From assembly GCF_000282515.1 (NCBI RefSeq), contig NZ_AKJD01000066.1:21013-85012 (forward strand): 64,000 bases of DNA. The letters are read 5' to 3'. The position numbers and the translations under genes were made by a program. Positions 18,231 to 27,619 of this stretch are shown piece by piece (the first letter of the stretch is position 1; each line of letters starts with the position of its first letter). This DNA comes from Pseudomonas sp. GM80 (GTDB lineage: Bacteria > Pseudomonadota > Gammaproteobacteria > Pseudomonadales > Pseudomonadaceae). The notes beneath the pieces were generated by a model, which worked only from the letters and a program-made list of their open reading frames with translations, was not told where the DNA came from and made no database searches.

Positions 18231-18640
18231 TTTTGCTTTCAAAACATTTCCAAAAGGCAAAAAAAAGCCACCGGAGAGGGTGGCTAAAAGGGAAGACGGA
18301 TAAGCAGAGCAAACCGGTCAAGGTTAAAGCGGGGCGGGCTGCCGGGGCAGTCAAGGTCAGTTGAGCTGAGCACTTCGCAATGCTGTGAGCGGCGAAGTTT
18401 TGCAGCGAATGCGCGGATTATCCGCAAGCGGCGCCGGGCAGTGAAATCAACTCTGACTATGCTGCTAATAGGCGATGCAGTGCGTCGCAATGAAGCGGGG
18501 GCAATCAGGTTGGGGCATTTGCCGCACAGGAATGGTGCGGCGCCTGCGGCGTGAATATCCAACCGATTGAAATCAAAGCGTTTATGCCGATGGCACGGGC
18601 CTTGCGAAGGCCTGTAGGTCCGGGTGACAAGGAGTACGGC
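18231..18640. other. Intergenic region and leader of the ATP-grasp operon
   Basis: After a repeat, this 410-base gap holds a terminator-like hairpin (18262-18290) and then about 350 bases with no convincing gene. The frame of the downstream ATP-grasp gene is open from 18551, but the sequence before 18641 is not conserved-looking. The region presumably carries the operon promoter; a small GGCCTTGCGAAGGCC hairpin lies at 18599-18613. Confidence 0.4.
18262..18290. terminator. Terminator-like hairpin
   Basis: AGCCACC-GGAGA-GGTGGCT is flanked by an A-run on the left and AAAAG on the right. It would terminate minus-strand transcription best (T-run on that strand). Confidence 0.5.
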
Positions 18641-20050
18641 ATGATCCGCACCTATTTTGATGAGATGTACGACGCCGGCGGCCAGGTTCGCCCGCATTAT
18701 CGGGAGTTCGCCCGATGGCTGGCCGACACGCCTGACGAGCTGCTGGCCCAACGGCGACGCGAGGCCGATCTGCTGTTCCATCGCGCCGGGATTACTTTCA
18801 CGCTCTATGGGGACGAGCAGGGCACCGAGCGGCTGATTCCTTTCGATACCATTCCGCGCAGCATCCCCGCCAGCGAGTGGCGGATCGTCGAGCGCGGCTG
18901 CATCCAGCGGGTCAAGGCGTTGAACATGTTTCTCGCCGACCTCTATCACGAGCAACGCATCATCAAGGCCGGGATCATCCCCGCCGAACAGGTGCTGGCC
19001 AACGAGCAATACCAGTTGGCGATGCAAGGCCTGGATCTGCACCGCGATATCTATTCGCATATCTCCGGCGTCGATCTGGTGCGCGATGGCGACGGCACCT
19101 ACTACGTGCTCGAAGACAACCTGCGAACGCCGAGCGGCGTCAGCTACATGCTCGAAGACCGCAAGATGATGATGCGTCTGTTCCCGGAGCTGTTCGCCGC
19201 GCAGCGCATCGCGCCGATCGATCACTACCCGAACCTGCTGCTCGACACCCTGAAAAGCTCCAGCCCGATCGATGACCCGAGCGTCGTGGTGCTGACGCCG
19301 GGGCGCTTCAACAGTGCATTCTTCGAGCATGCATTTCTTGCGCGGGAAATGGGCGTGGAACTGGTCGAGGGTGCGGATCTGTTCGTGCGTGACGACAAAG
19401 TCTTCATGCGCACCACCGACGGCCCGAAAGCGGTGGACGTGATCTACCGCCGCCTCGACGACGCCTTCCTCGACCCATTGGCATTCAACCCGGACTCGAT
19501 GCTCGGCGTGCCGGGTCTGCTGTCGTCCTATCGCTCCGGCAACGTCGTGTTGGCCAATGCCATCGGTACCGGCGTGGCCGATGACAAATCGGTGTACCCG
19601 TTTGTCACCGACATGATCCGTTTCTACCTCGATGAAGAACCGATCCTGAAAAACGTGCCGACCTGGCAATGCCGCAACCCGTCTGAACTTTCCCACGTGC
19701 TGGCCAATCTTCCAGATCTGGTGGTCAAGGAAACCCAAGGCTCCGGCGGTTACGGAATGCTGGTCGGGCCGGCGTCGACGAAGGCCGAAATCGACGCCTT
19801 TCGCGAACGTATCAAGGCCAAGCCCCACGCCTACATCGCGCAACCGACGCTGTCGCTGTCGACCTGTCCGACCTTTGTCGAAAACGGCATTGCGCCGCGC
19901 CATATCGACCTGCGCCCGTTTGTCTTGTCCGGGCGCGAAACCCGCGTGGTGCCCGGCGGTTTGACCCGCGTCGCGCTGCGCGAAGGCTCGCTGGTGGTGA
20001 ACTCATCACAGGGCGGCGGAACCAAGGACACCTGGGTGGTCGAGGATTGA
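18641..20050 (+). CDS. Circularly permuted ATP-grasp protein (type 2)
   Basis: This 469-residue protein starts MIRTYFDEMYDAGG at 18641 with AAGGAG 8 bases upstream. Motifs of the circularly permuted ATP-grasp/DUF404-DUF407 family are GVDLVRDGDGTYYVLEDNLRTPSG (in the 150-175 region), VVVLTPGRFNSAFFEHAFLA, VKETQGSGGYGMLVGP and the C-terminal RPFVLSG. These enzymes are predicted ATP-dependent amide-bond-forming ligases; no substrate is established. It is the first gene of an operon with an alpha-E protein and a transglutaminase. Confidence 0.87.
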   Translation: MIRTYFDEMYDAGGQVRPHYREFARWLADTPDELLAQRRREADLLFHRAGITFTLYGDEQGTERLIPFDTIPRSIPASEWRIVERGCIQRVKALNMFLADLYHEQRIIKAGIIPAEQVLANEQYQLAMQGLDLHRDIYSHISGVDLVRDGDGTYYVLEDNLRTPSGVSYMLEDRKMMMRLFPELFAAQRIAPIDHYPNLLLDTLKSSSPIDDPSVVVLTPGRFNSAFFEHAFLAREMGVELVEGADLFVRDDKVFMRTTDGPKAVDVIYRRLDDAFLDPLAFNPDSMLGVPGLLSSYRSGNVVLANAIGTGVADDKSVYPFVTDMIRFYLDEEPILKNVPTWQCRNPSELSHVLANLPDLVVKETQGSGGYGMLVGPASTKAEIDAFRERIKAKPHAYIAQPTLSLSTCPTFVENGIAPRHIDLRPFVLSGRETRVVPGGLTRVALREGSLVVNSSQGGGTKDTWVVED

Positions 20051-20062
20051 AGGAAGCTTGCC

Positions 20063-21013
20063 ATGTTAAGTAGAACTGCCTCGGATCTGTATTGGATGTC
20101 GCGTTACCTGGAGCGGGCGGAAAACCTCGCACGGATGCTCGACGTCAGTTATTCGCTGTCGCTGATGCCGCAGGACGGTCGCGGTGATGGCTTGCACGAA
20201 CTGGCAATGCCGCTGTTGATCACCGGCACCCTTGAGGATTATCTGGAGCGTCACGGCGCGCTGCATGCCGAACGCTTGCTGCACTTTTTCGCCCTCGACG
20301 CGGCCAACCCGGCGAGCATCTACAGCTGCCTCGGCGCCGCGCGAGCCAGTGCCCATGCAGTGCGCGGACGCATCACGGCGGACATGTGGGAGAACATCAA
20401 CGCGACATGGCTGGAGATTCGCGGGATCGCCGAACAGGGCCTGAGCCGCTACGGCATGAGCCGTTTCTGTGAGTGGATCAAGGAGCGTTCGCACCTGTTT
20501 CGTGGTGCGTCGTACGGCACGATCATGCGCAACGATGCGTTCCGTTTCATTCGTCTCGGCACGTTTATCGAGCGCGCGGACAACACGCTGCGATTGCTCG
20601 ATGCCCGCTACGAAATGGCTGGCGATCAAGCTGAAGCGGTCAGCGACGGCACGGCCCACGCGTACTACCAATGGAGTGCCTTGCTGCGCGCACTGTCATC
20701 GTTCGAGGCCTACACCGAGATCTACCGTGATGCGCCGGGCGCGCGGCACGTCGCCGAGTTGCTGCTGTTGCGCGCCGACGTGCCGCGTTCGCTGCGCGCC
20801 TGCACCGAAGAGATCGACCAGATTCTCGCGCAGTTGCCCGGTGCCAACGGGCGTCCCGCGCAACGTCTGGCCGCCGAAATGGACGCGCGCCTGCGCTACA
20901 CCGGCATCAACGAAATCCTCGAGGAAGGCCTGCATGCCTGGCTGACCGAATTCATCCCGCTGGTGCGCCAGTTGGGTAACGCCATTCACAGTTCCTACCT
21001 GGAGGCTGCATGA
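20063..21013 (+). CDS. Alpha-E domain protein (DUF403)
   Basis: This 316-residue, largely helical protein has the family N-terminus MLSRTASDLYWMSRYLERAENLARMLDV (recognisable by LYWMSRYLERAEN) and FIRLGTFIERADNTLRLLD in the middle. Alpha-E proteins are conserved partners of type-2 circularly permuted ATP-grasp proteins, and their biochemical role is unknown. It begins 12 bases after the ATP-grasp stop and overlaps the transglutaminase start by 4 bases. Confidence 0.88.
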   Translation: MLSRTASDLYWMSRYLERAENLARMLDVSYSLSLMPQDGRGDGLHELAMPLLITGTLEDYLERHGALHAERLLHFFALDAANPASIYSCLGAARASAHAVRGRITADMWENINATWLEIRGIAEQGLSRYGMSRFCEWIKERSHLFRGASYGTIMRNDAFRFIRLGTFIERADNTLRLLDARYEMAGDQAEAVSDGTAHAYYQWSALLRALSSFEAYTEIYRDAPGARHVAELLLLRADVPRSLRACTEEIDQILAQLPGANGRPAQRLAAEMDARLRYTGINEILEEGLHAWLTEFIPLVRQLGNAIHSSYLEAA

Positions 21014-21813
21014 GACTTTCCATTAGCCACGAGACCACCTATCACTACGAAGATAAGGTGCGGGCGAGCATCCAGTACCTGCGGCTGACCCCCCACGACA
21101 GCGAGCGTCAACATGTGCTGAGCTGGCAACTGGACCTGCCGCGTCCGGTGCGCGCGCAACTCGATCCGTTCGGCAACATCCTGCATGTGCTGACCATGGA
21201 CGAGCCGCACGAAGCGATCATCATCGGCGCGCGTGGTCAGGTTGATATCGATGAATTGCGCGAGGCTGAACACGAGAGCCAGTCGGCGCTGCCGTTTCTG
21301 CGCTTTACCCGGTTGACCGAGGCGGACGAGGCTTTGCGCGCATTCGCCGAGAAGTCCTGCAAGCAGCGGCGCGACCGCACGGCGTTGATCGATCTGATGC
21401 ACGGCTTGAATCAGCACATGACCTACACGCCGGGTTCCACCGAGGTCGACACCAGCGCCGCTGAAGCCTTCGCCGGGCGTGCCGGGGTTTGTCAGGATCA
21501 CACCCACGCGTTTCTGGCCTGCGCGCGCAGTCTGGGCGTGCCATCGCGTTACGTGTCGGGGTATTTGTACAGCGAGGATTGCGAGCATCTGGCCAGCCAT
21601 GCCTGGGCCGAAGCGTGGCTGGATGACGCGTGGTACAGCTTTGACGTGACCAACGAACTGGCGCGGCCGGAGCGGCATTTGAAGCTGGCGGTGGGTCTGG
21701 ATTACCTCGACGCCTGCCCGGTGCGCGGCATGCGCCGGGGTGGTGGGTGTGAGCAGATGCACGCGAAAGTATTCGTCTCACCGACCCCGATCATCTCCGT
21801 GCAACAACAGTAG
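21010..21813 (+). CDS. Transglutaminase-like cysteine peptidase
   Basis: This 267-residue protein has an N-terminal beta domain (1-85: MRLSISHETTYHYEDKV, LRLTPHDSERQ) and a transglutaminase core. The catalytic triad reads C161 (AGVCQDHTH), H198 (SHAWAEAWL) and D212 (WYSFDVTNE). It has no signal peptide, so it acts in the cytoplasm. It is coupled to the alpha-E gene through ATGA. Family context suggests cleavage or transfer of an amide made by the ATP-grasp protein; this is inference. Confidence 0.88.
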   Translation: MRLSISHETTYHYEDKVRASIQYLRLTPHDSERQHVLSWQLDLPRPVRAQLDPFGNILHVLTMDEPHEAIIIGARGQVDIDELREAEHESQSALPFLRFTRLTEADEALRAFAEKSCKQRRDRTALIDLMHGLNQHMTYTPGSTEVDTSAAEAFAGRAGVCQDHTHAFLACARSLGVPSRYVSGYLYSEDCEHLASHAWAEAWLDDAWYSFDVTNELARPERHLKLAVGLDYLDACPVRGMRRGGGCEQMHAKVFVSPTPIISVQQQ

Positions 21814-21827
21814 ATCCGAGGTACCGC

Positions 21828-21910
21828 AATCGCTGGCAAGCCAGCTCCCACAGGATTACCGCTGATTCAAAGTCAGCGCATAACCTGTGGGAGCTGGCTT
21901 GCCAGCGATG
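21828..21910. repeat. Palindromic repeat, type B
   Basis: Arms ATCGCTGGCAAGCCAGCTCC and complement, as at 124-192, separating the transglutaminase gene from the convergent cytochrome gene. Confidence 0.85.
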
Positions 21911-21942
21911 AGGCCAGAGATAGCCACCCAAGGCTCAAGGTT

Positions 21943-22764
21943 TCAGGGCTTAATTTTGCGTCCGGCCATGTGCTTGAGATAACCCACAAGCAAATCAAGA
22001 TCCCCCTCCGGCAACACCTCTGCCGAAAACCCCGGCATCTTCGCCTGCGGCCACTGGCGCAAACTCTGCGGATCACGAATATATCGCTTCAAGAAATCCA
22101 CCCCGAAATACTCCGTCGGACTGTAAGGAATATTCAGATCCGGCCCGAACTGCGCATCCCCGGCACCGTTCAATCGGTGACACGCCAGGCAATTCTTCTG
22201 AAACAACGCAAAACCCAGATTCACCGGATCATCTTTCTTCAACGCCGGATCAGGCAGCAGGGCAGGGAAGCGCTCCGCCACCGGCGCCATGCGCTTGATG
22301 CTCGCCACTTCAAACGGCCACTGCTCGGGGCTGATGTTGCCCGCCTGCGGATTCGTCCACACCAGATAAAACGGTCCGGCGCTGTGCTTGTCTTTCGACA
22401 ACGGTGGCCACGGATGCGCCGGATCTTCAATCGCCAGCCAGGCTCGGGCGCCTTCGCCATTGAGCAATGGCGCCGCCGCCAATTCCGCAGCAAAGCCGTC
22501 CAGTGCGACTGCTTGTAGATGATCCTCGGGTTTAATCCCGGTCAATAACGCGGCCACCGGCACGGCCTGGTAGACCATTTCCTTCTTGTAGGACACGTCG
22601 TTTTTGATGGTGATGCTTTGCACCTGAGGATGCTTGAGCAACTCCTCGGTCTGCCAGGTGCGACTGTTTTCGCCCAGTTGCAAGTGCAACTGCGCGGCAG
22701 ACAAGGGCATGCTCAGCAGCAGGGCCCCGAATACGATGAGCGCTTTCAAATGATCGCCGTCCAT
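21943..22764 (-). CDS. Exported c-type cytochrome
   Basis: This 273-residue protein has a signal peptide (about 7-24, ALIVFGALLLSMPLSAA). An N-terminal domain of about 150 residues (YKKEMVYQAVPVAALL, SKDKHSAGPFYLVWTNP) resembles molybdopterin-oxidoreductase-type accessory domains. The C-terminal cytochrome c domain has CLACH at 192-196 and a candidate axial Met in AKMPGF. It is a periplasmic electron carrier, partner unknown. The ATG at 22764 was chosen; a TTG six codons later is an alternative. A 31-residue membrane protein gene lies about 95 bases upstream. Confidence 0.8.
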   Translation of the reverse strand: MDGDHLKALIVFGALLLSMPLSAAQLHLQLGENSRTWQTEELLKHPQVQSITIKNDVSYKKEMVYQAVPVAALLTGIKPEDHLQAVALDGFAAELAAAPLLNGEGARAWLAIEDPAHPWPPLSKDKHSAGPFYLVWTNPQAGNISPEQWPFEVASIKRMAPVAERFPALLPDPALKKDDPVNLGFALFQKNCLACHRLNGAGDAQFGPDLNIPYSPTEYFGVDFLKRYIRDPQSLRQWPQAKMPGFSAEVLPEGDLDLLVGYLKHMAGRKIKP

Positions 22765-22858
22765 GTCGTGGATGTGCGCAAAGGTTGGCACAGCCACGCT
22801 GGCCCGGGTAGCGGGCCAGTCACATATTCAGTGGCGATAGATCTACCTGCCGCTCGAT

Positions 22859-22954
22859 TCAGCCGATGACCTTGGTCAGATTCGGCAAAATCAACAACAG
22901 CGTCGTGGCGAAAAGAATGAGCCCTGCTTGACGAACTTTCGGTTGTTTGAACAT
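22859..22954 (-). CDS. 31-residue single-pass membrane protein
   Basis: A short ORF begins ATG at 22954 (MFKQPKVRQAGLILF...) and ends TGA at 22859. It has a basic N-terminus followed by one hydrophobic helix (about residues 10-26) ending near NLTKVIG. AAAGGCGG lies about 7 bases upstream as ribosome binding site, and an AATAACAA motif (the A-rich type bound by Hfq/Crc) lies just before it. Its position directly upstream of, and on the same strand as, the cytochrome gene suggests a small membrane partner. No family recognised. Confidence 0.6.
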   Translation of the reverse strand: MFKQPKVRQAGLILFATTLLLILPNLTKVIG

Positions 22955-23348
22955 GGCTTGACCGCCTTTATTGTTATTTCCTGATGCCTGCCTGCATATC
23001 CATGACGGCAAGCGGTGCACTTCCTGTTGAAGGACGCCGGCCTCGGCAAAACCCGACGACTCTGACGTACAAGTACTACCTTAGGGCCCGCGTCACGCTT
23101 GGCTTAGATCCATTTCATATGGAGCTTTAAGAAATTGCGATTAAAAAGGCATGAGGCGTATTGCCAGCTTCTTTGCCGCCCGCTGGCTAGACAACTCGCC
23201 GACCTGAACCGGTTCACCCGACGCCCGATGACCGTCCGTCTGAGCGTGTGCGTCAACCGCATTGAGCGCTGTGGTCATTGAATCCGCGACCGCGCGGGTC
23301 AAGAGTGAAGGCACAAGCAATCACTCACCGCACAGGTTCGAGGACGTC
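22955..23348. other. Intergenic region upstream of thiolase
   Basis: This 394-base gap lies between divergent genes and presumably carries both promoters. The thiolase frame is open from 23262, but the conserved start is at 23349. No RNA gene, repeat or clear operator stood out. Confidence 0.4.
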
Positions 23349-24554
23349 ATGACCCAAGCTTTGATTTTCGATGCGTTACGCACGCCCCGTGGCAAAGGCA
23401 AGGCAGACGGCGCCCTGCACAGCGTCAAACCGGTGAATCTGCTGGCCGGTTTGCTGACCGCGCTGCACGAACGCACTTCGCTGGACACCAGCCAGGTCGA
23501 TGATGTGGTGCTCGGTTGCGTCACGCCGATTGGTGATCAGGGTTCGGACATCGCCAAGACCGCCGTGCAAGTGGCTGATTGGGACGTCAGCGTCGCGGGC
23601 GTGCAGATCAACCGCTTCTGCGCTTCGGGGCTGGAGGCGGTGAACCTCGGCGCGATGAAAGTGCGCTCCGGTTTCGAAGACTTGGTGGTGGTTGGCGGCG
23701 TCGAGTCGATGTCACGGGTGCCGATGGGCAGCGATGGCGGCGCCTGGGCGCTGGACCCGCAGACCAACCTGCACAGTCATTTCACCCCGCAAGGCGTTGG
23801 TGCGGACTTGATTGCCACCCTCGAAGGCTTCAGCCGTCAGGACGTCGATGCCTACGCGCTGCACTCGCAGCAGAAAGCCGCACGGGCGCGGGCGGACGGC
23901 TCGTTCAACAAATCGCTGGTGCCGGTGCAGGATCAGAACGGCATCATCCTGCTCGATCATGATGAATTCATTCGCGCCGAATCGACCCTTGAGGGCTTGG
24001 GCAAGCTCAAGCCGAGTTTCGAAATGATCGGGCAGATGGGCTTCGACGCGACCGCGCTGCGGGTCTATAGCCATGTCGAACGGATCAATCATGTGCACAC
24101 ACCGGGCAACAGTTCCGGGATCGTCGACGGTGCCGCGTTGATGCTGATCGGCTCTGAGGCCAAGGGCCGCGCGCTGGGCTTGCAACCTCGGGCGCGAATC
24201 GTCGCCACGGCGGTCACCAGTACCGACCCGACCATCATGCTCACCGGCCCGGCGCCGGCCACCCGCAAGGCATTGGCCAAGGCCGGGCTGCGCGTCGAAG
24301 ACATCGACCTGTTCGAGGTCAACGAGGCGTTTGCCTCGGTGGTGTTGAAGTTCATCAAGGACATGGCCGTCGACCCGGCCAAGGTCAATGTCAACGGCGG
24401 CTCTATCGCCATGGGCCACCCGTTGGGCGCCACCGGTTGCGCGATCCTCGGCACCCTGCTCGATGAACTGGAAGCGCGGCGCCTGCGCTATGGCCTGGCG
24501 ACGCTGTGCGTCGGCGGCGGCATGGGCATTGCCACCATCATCGAACGCCTCTGA
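23349..24554 (+). CDS. Acetyl-CoA C-acyltransferase (thiolase)
   Basis: This 401-residue thiolase has the nucleophile C91 in [26 protein letters not shown] with the active His, and the second Cys in LCVGGGMG. It cleaves 3-ketoacyl-CoA to acetyl-CoA and a shortened acyl-CoA. The start [15 protein letters not shown] at 23349 follows GAGGACG. It forms an operon with the multifunctional beta-oxidation gene 25 bases downstream. Confidence 0.92.
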   Translation: MTQALIFDALRTPRGKGKADGALHSVKPVNLLAGLLTALHERTSLDTSQVDDVVLGCVTPIGDQGSDIAKTAVQVADWDVSVAGVQINRFCASGLEAVNLGAMKVRSGFEDLVVVGGVESMSRVPMGSDGGAWALDPQTNLHSHFTPQGVGADLIATLEGFSRQDVDAYALHSQQKAARARADGSFNKSLVPVQDQNGIILLDHDEFIRAESTLEGLGKLKPSFEMIGQMGFDATALRVYSHVERINHVHTPGNSSGIVDGAALMLIGSEAKGRALGLQPRARIVATAVTSTDPTIMLTGPAPATRKALAKAGLRVEDIDLFEVNEAFASVVLKFIKDMAVDPAKVNVNGGSIAMGHPLGATGCAILGTLLDELEARRLRYGLATLCVGGGMGIATIIERL

Positions 24555-24579
24555 GCCCCGAAATTCAAGGAACCTTGTT

Positions 24580-26724
24580 ATGAGCGAAGCCATTCGTTAC
24601 GAAAAAGCTCAGGACGGCATTGTCGTGCTGACCATCGACATGCCGGGCCAGAGCGCCAACACCATGAACGCCGTGTACCGCGAGGCCATGGCCGCGTGCG
24701 TCGCCCGACTGCTGGCGGAAAAAGACAACCTTGCCGGCGTGATCATTACCTCGGCGAAGAAGACCTTCTTTGCCGGCGGCGATCTCAATGAGCTGATCAA
24801 AGTCGGCAAGCCCGAAGCCAAAGCTTTCTACGACATGGTGCTGACCCTCAAAGGGCAACTGCGCACCCTGGAAACCCTCGGCAAACCAGTGGTCGCGGCG
24901 ATTAACGGCGCGGCGTTGGGTGGAGGTTGGGAAATCTGTCTCGCCTGCCATCACCGCGTGGCGCTGGATGAACCGTCGGTGCAGCTCGGTCTGCCGGAAG
25001 TGACACTCGGCCTGCTGCCGGGCGGCGGCGGGGTGGTGCGCATGGTGCGCATGCTCGGAATCGAGAAAGCGCTGCCGTATCTGATCGAAGGCAAGAAAGT
25101 GCGGCCGCAACAAGCCTTGCAGGCCGGTTTGATTGATGAGCTGGCGGCGGATCGCGAAGAGTTGCTGGCCAAGTCGCGCGCGTGGATCGTCGCCAATCCG
25201 ACGGCGGTGCAGCGTTGGGATGTGAAGGGTTATCAGATTCCTGGCGGTACGCCGTCGAACCCGAAAGTTGCGCAAATGCTGGCGATTGCACCGTCGATTC
25301 TGCGCAGTAAAACCCAAGGGACAATGCCGGCACCGGAGAAAATCCTCTGCGCAGCGGTGGAAGGCGCTCAAGTGGATTTCGACACTGCGCACCTGATTGA
25401 AACCCGTTATTTCACCGAGTTGACCACTGGGCAGATTTCAAAAAACCTGATCGGTACGTTCTGGTTTCAGCTCAACGAAATCAATGCCGGTGGTTCGCGG
25501 CCTCAGGGTTTTGCGCCTTATAAAACACAGAAGGTTGGCGTACTCGGTGCCGGGATGATGGGCGCCGGGATTGCGTTTGTCAGTGCTTCGGCGGGGATCG
25601 AGGTGGTGCTCAAGGACATCAACCTCGCGGCTGCCGAGAAAGGCAAAGCGCACTCGGCGGCGTTGCTGGACAAAAAGGTCACCCGTGGCCAGATGAATGC
25701 TGCGCAGCGTGATCAAGTGCTGGCGAGGATCACACCGTCCGAAAGCGATGCCGATCTGGCCGGGTGCGATCTGATCATCGAAGCGGTGTTCGAGGACCGT
25801 GAGCTCAAGGCCAAGGTGTCTCTGGCCGCGCAGCAGGTGGTCGGCGCAGATGCGGTTATTGCTTCCAATACATCGACCTTGCCGATCACTGGACTGGCGA
25901 GCGCCGTGCCGGATCAAAGCAAATTCATCGGCCTGCATTTCTTCAGTCCGGTAGAAAAAATGCCGCTGGTGGAAATCATCAAAGGCGCGCAAACCAGCGA
26001 CGAAACCCTCGCGCGCGGTTTTGATTTCGTCCTGCAAATCAAGAAAACCCCGATCGTGGTCAACGACAGTCGCGGTTTCTTCACCTCGCGGGTTTTCGGC
26101 ACCTTCACCAACGAAGGCATCGCCATGCTCGGCGAAGGCGTCAGCGCGCCGATGATCGAGACCGAAGCGCGCAAGGCCGGGATGCCGGTCGGGCCTCTGG
26201 CGATCTCCGACGAAGTTTCCCTCAGCCTGATGAGTCATATCCGCAAGCAAACGGCCAAAGACCTACAGGCAGAAGGGAAACCGCTGATTGAGCATCCGGC
26301 CTTCGCCGTGATTGACTTGCTGCTCAACGAATACAAACGTCCGGGCAAGGCTGCTGGCGGTGGTTTCTATGAATACCCGGCCGGTGGCCAGAAGCATTTG
26401 TGGCCGGAACTGAAAACGCGTTTCGAGAAGGCCGACGGGCAGATCTCGCCGAAGGACGTACGTGATCGGCTGTTGTTCGTGCAAGCCATCGAAACCGTGC
26501 GTTGCGTGGAGGAGGGCGTGCTGACCTCGACGGCGGACGCCAATATTGGCTCGATCTTCGGCATCGGCTTCGCAGCATGGACCGGCGGTGCGTTGCAGTT
26601 CATCAATCAATACGGCGTGAAGGACTTCGTCGCCCGCGCGCAGTACCTGGCCGAGCAATATGGCGAGCGTTTCGCCCCGCCAGCGCTGCTGCTGGACAAA
26701 GCGGCAAAGGGTGAAATGTTCTAA
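24580..26724 (+). CDS. Multifunctional enoyl-CoA hydratase / 3-hydroxyacyl-CoA dehydrogenase (FadB/FadJ-like)
   Basis: This 714-residue protein has an N-terminal crotonase domain (1-190) with oxyanion-hole motifs FFAGGDLNEL and NGAALGGGWE. The NAD-binding dehydrogenase domain begins near residue 315 (VGVLGAGMMGAGIAF), contains HFFSPVEKMPLVEI, and is followed by the C-terminal helical domain (VNDSRGFFTSRVF onward). It hydrates and oxidises enoyl-CoA in beta-oxidation, supplying the upstream thiolase. ATG at 24580 follows CAAGGAACC. No acyl-CoA dehydrogenase lies beside the pair. Confidence 0.92.
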   Translation: MSEAIRYEKAQDGIVVLTIDMPGQSANTMNAVYREAMAACVARLLAEKDNLAGVIITSAKKTFFAGGDLNELIKVGKPEAKAFYDMVLTLKGQLRTLETLGKPVVAAINGAALGGGWEICLACHHRVALDEPSVQLGLPEVTLGLLPGGGGVVRMVRMLGIEKALPYLIEGKKVRPQQALQAGLIDELAADREELLAKSRAWIVANPTAVQRWDVKGYQIPGGTPSNPKVAQMLAIAPSILRSKTQGTMPAPEKILCAAVEGAQVDFDTAHLIETRYFTELTTGQISKNLIGTFWFQLNEINAGGSRPQGFAPYKTQKVGVLGAGMMGAGIAFVSASAGIEVVLKDINLAAAEKGKAHSAALLDKKVTRGQMNAAQRDQVLARITPSESDADLAGCDLIIEAVFEDRELKAKVSLAAQQVVGADAVIASNTSTLPITGLASAVPDQSKFIGLHFFSPVEKMPLVEIIKGAQTSDETLARGFDFVLQIKKTPIVVNDSRGFFTSRVFGTFTNEGIAMLGEGVSAPMIETEARKAGMPVGPLAISDEVSLSLMSHIRKQTAKDLQAEGKPLIEHPAFAVIDLLLNEYKRPGKAAGGGFYEYPAGGQKHLWPELKTRFEKADGQISPKDVRDRLLFVQAIETVRCVEEGVLTSTADANIGSIFGIGFAAWTGGALQFINQYGVKDFVARAQYLAEQYGERFAPPALLLDKAAKGEMF

Positions 26725-26815
26725 CGGGAGGCGCACTCCGGGGCTTGCCTTGTCAGGGTGTTTCAAGGCAGGCTCTGGGGTGTTCATTATTCCCATCATG
26801 TGTCAGGTATTTTTT

Positions 26816-27538
26816 ATGTCGCTACGCATCTGCATTCTGGAAACCGACATCCTGCGTCCGGAACTGGTCGATCAATATCAGGGTTATGGGCAGATGTTCC
26901 AGCGCCTGTTCTCGCAGCAACCGATTGCCGCCGAGTTCACCGTCTACAACGTGATGCAGGGCGAATACCCGAGCGACGACCTGACCTTTGACGCGTACCT
27001 GGTCACCGGCAGCAAGGCCGACTCGTTCGGTACCGACCCGTGGATTCAAACGCTGAGGGAATACCTGCTGAACCGTTACGAGCGTGGCGACAAACTGCTT
27101 GGCGTGTGTTTCGGCCATCAACTGTTGGCGCTGCTGCTGGGCGGCAAGAGCGAGCGCGCGACGCAGGGCTGGGGCGTTGGCACCCACAACTACAAACTCG
27201 CGGCCAAGGCGCCGTGGATGAGCCCGGTGCGTGAAGAACTGACGTTGCTGATCAGCCACCAGGATCAGGTTACTGCACTGCCGGAAAACGCCACGGTGAT
27301 TGCTTCCAGCGATTTCTGCCCGTTTGCCGCGTACCACATCAATGATCAGGTGCTGTGCTTCCAGGGCCATCCGGAGTTCATTCACGATTACTCGCGGGCG
27401 CTGCTCGATTTGCGTCAGGAAGCACTGGGTTCGCAGATCTACAGCAAGGGTGTGGCCAGTCTTGAACAGGAACACCATGGCGCGACGGTTGCGGAATGGA
27501 TGATGCGGTTTGTGGCGCACAAGCCTGAGGTCGCTTAA
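26816..27538 (+). CDS. Class I glutamine amidotransferase-like protein
   Basis: This 240-residue stand-alone GATase1 domain has the nucleophile C98 in LLGVCFGHQLLA, the catalytic His-x-Glu in QGHPEF, and the oxyanion strand VTGSKADSFG. It resembles the YfeJ-like stand-alone amidotransferases whose acceptor is unknown. The start at 26816 (MSLRICILETD) lacks a strong ribosome binding site. It is on the same strand as fadB-like but 91 bases downstream. Confidence 0.83.
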   Translation: MSLRICILETDILRPELVDQYQGYGQMFQRLFSQQPIAAEFTVYNVMQGEYPSDDLTFDAYLVTGSKADSFGTDPWIQTLREYLLNRYERGDKLLGVCFGHQLLALLLGGKSERATQGWGVGTHNYKLAAKAPWMSPVREELTLLISHQDQVTALPENATVIASSDFCPFAAYHINDQVLCFQGHPEFIHDYSRALLDLRQEALGSQIYSKGVASLEQEHHGATVAEWMMRFVAHKPEVA

Positions 27539-27542
27539 TAGC

Positions 27543-27619
27543 AGATCAAAAGATCGCAGCCTTCGGCAGCTCCTACACTGAAATCCCGTAGGGGCTGCCG
27601 AAGGCTGCGATCTTTTGAT
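27543..27619. repeat. Palindromic repeat, type A (CTTCGG variant)
   Basis: Arms AGATCAAAAGATCGCAGCCT and complement with CTTCGGCAGC core, between the convergent amidotransferase and corA genes. Confidence 0.85.

Noticed and set aside
18284..19903. Minus-strand ORF of 539 codons opposite the ATP-grasp gene
   Set aside because: His/Arg/Gly-rich composition typical of an antisense frame of a real gene.
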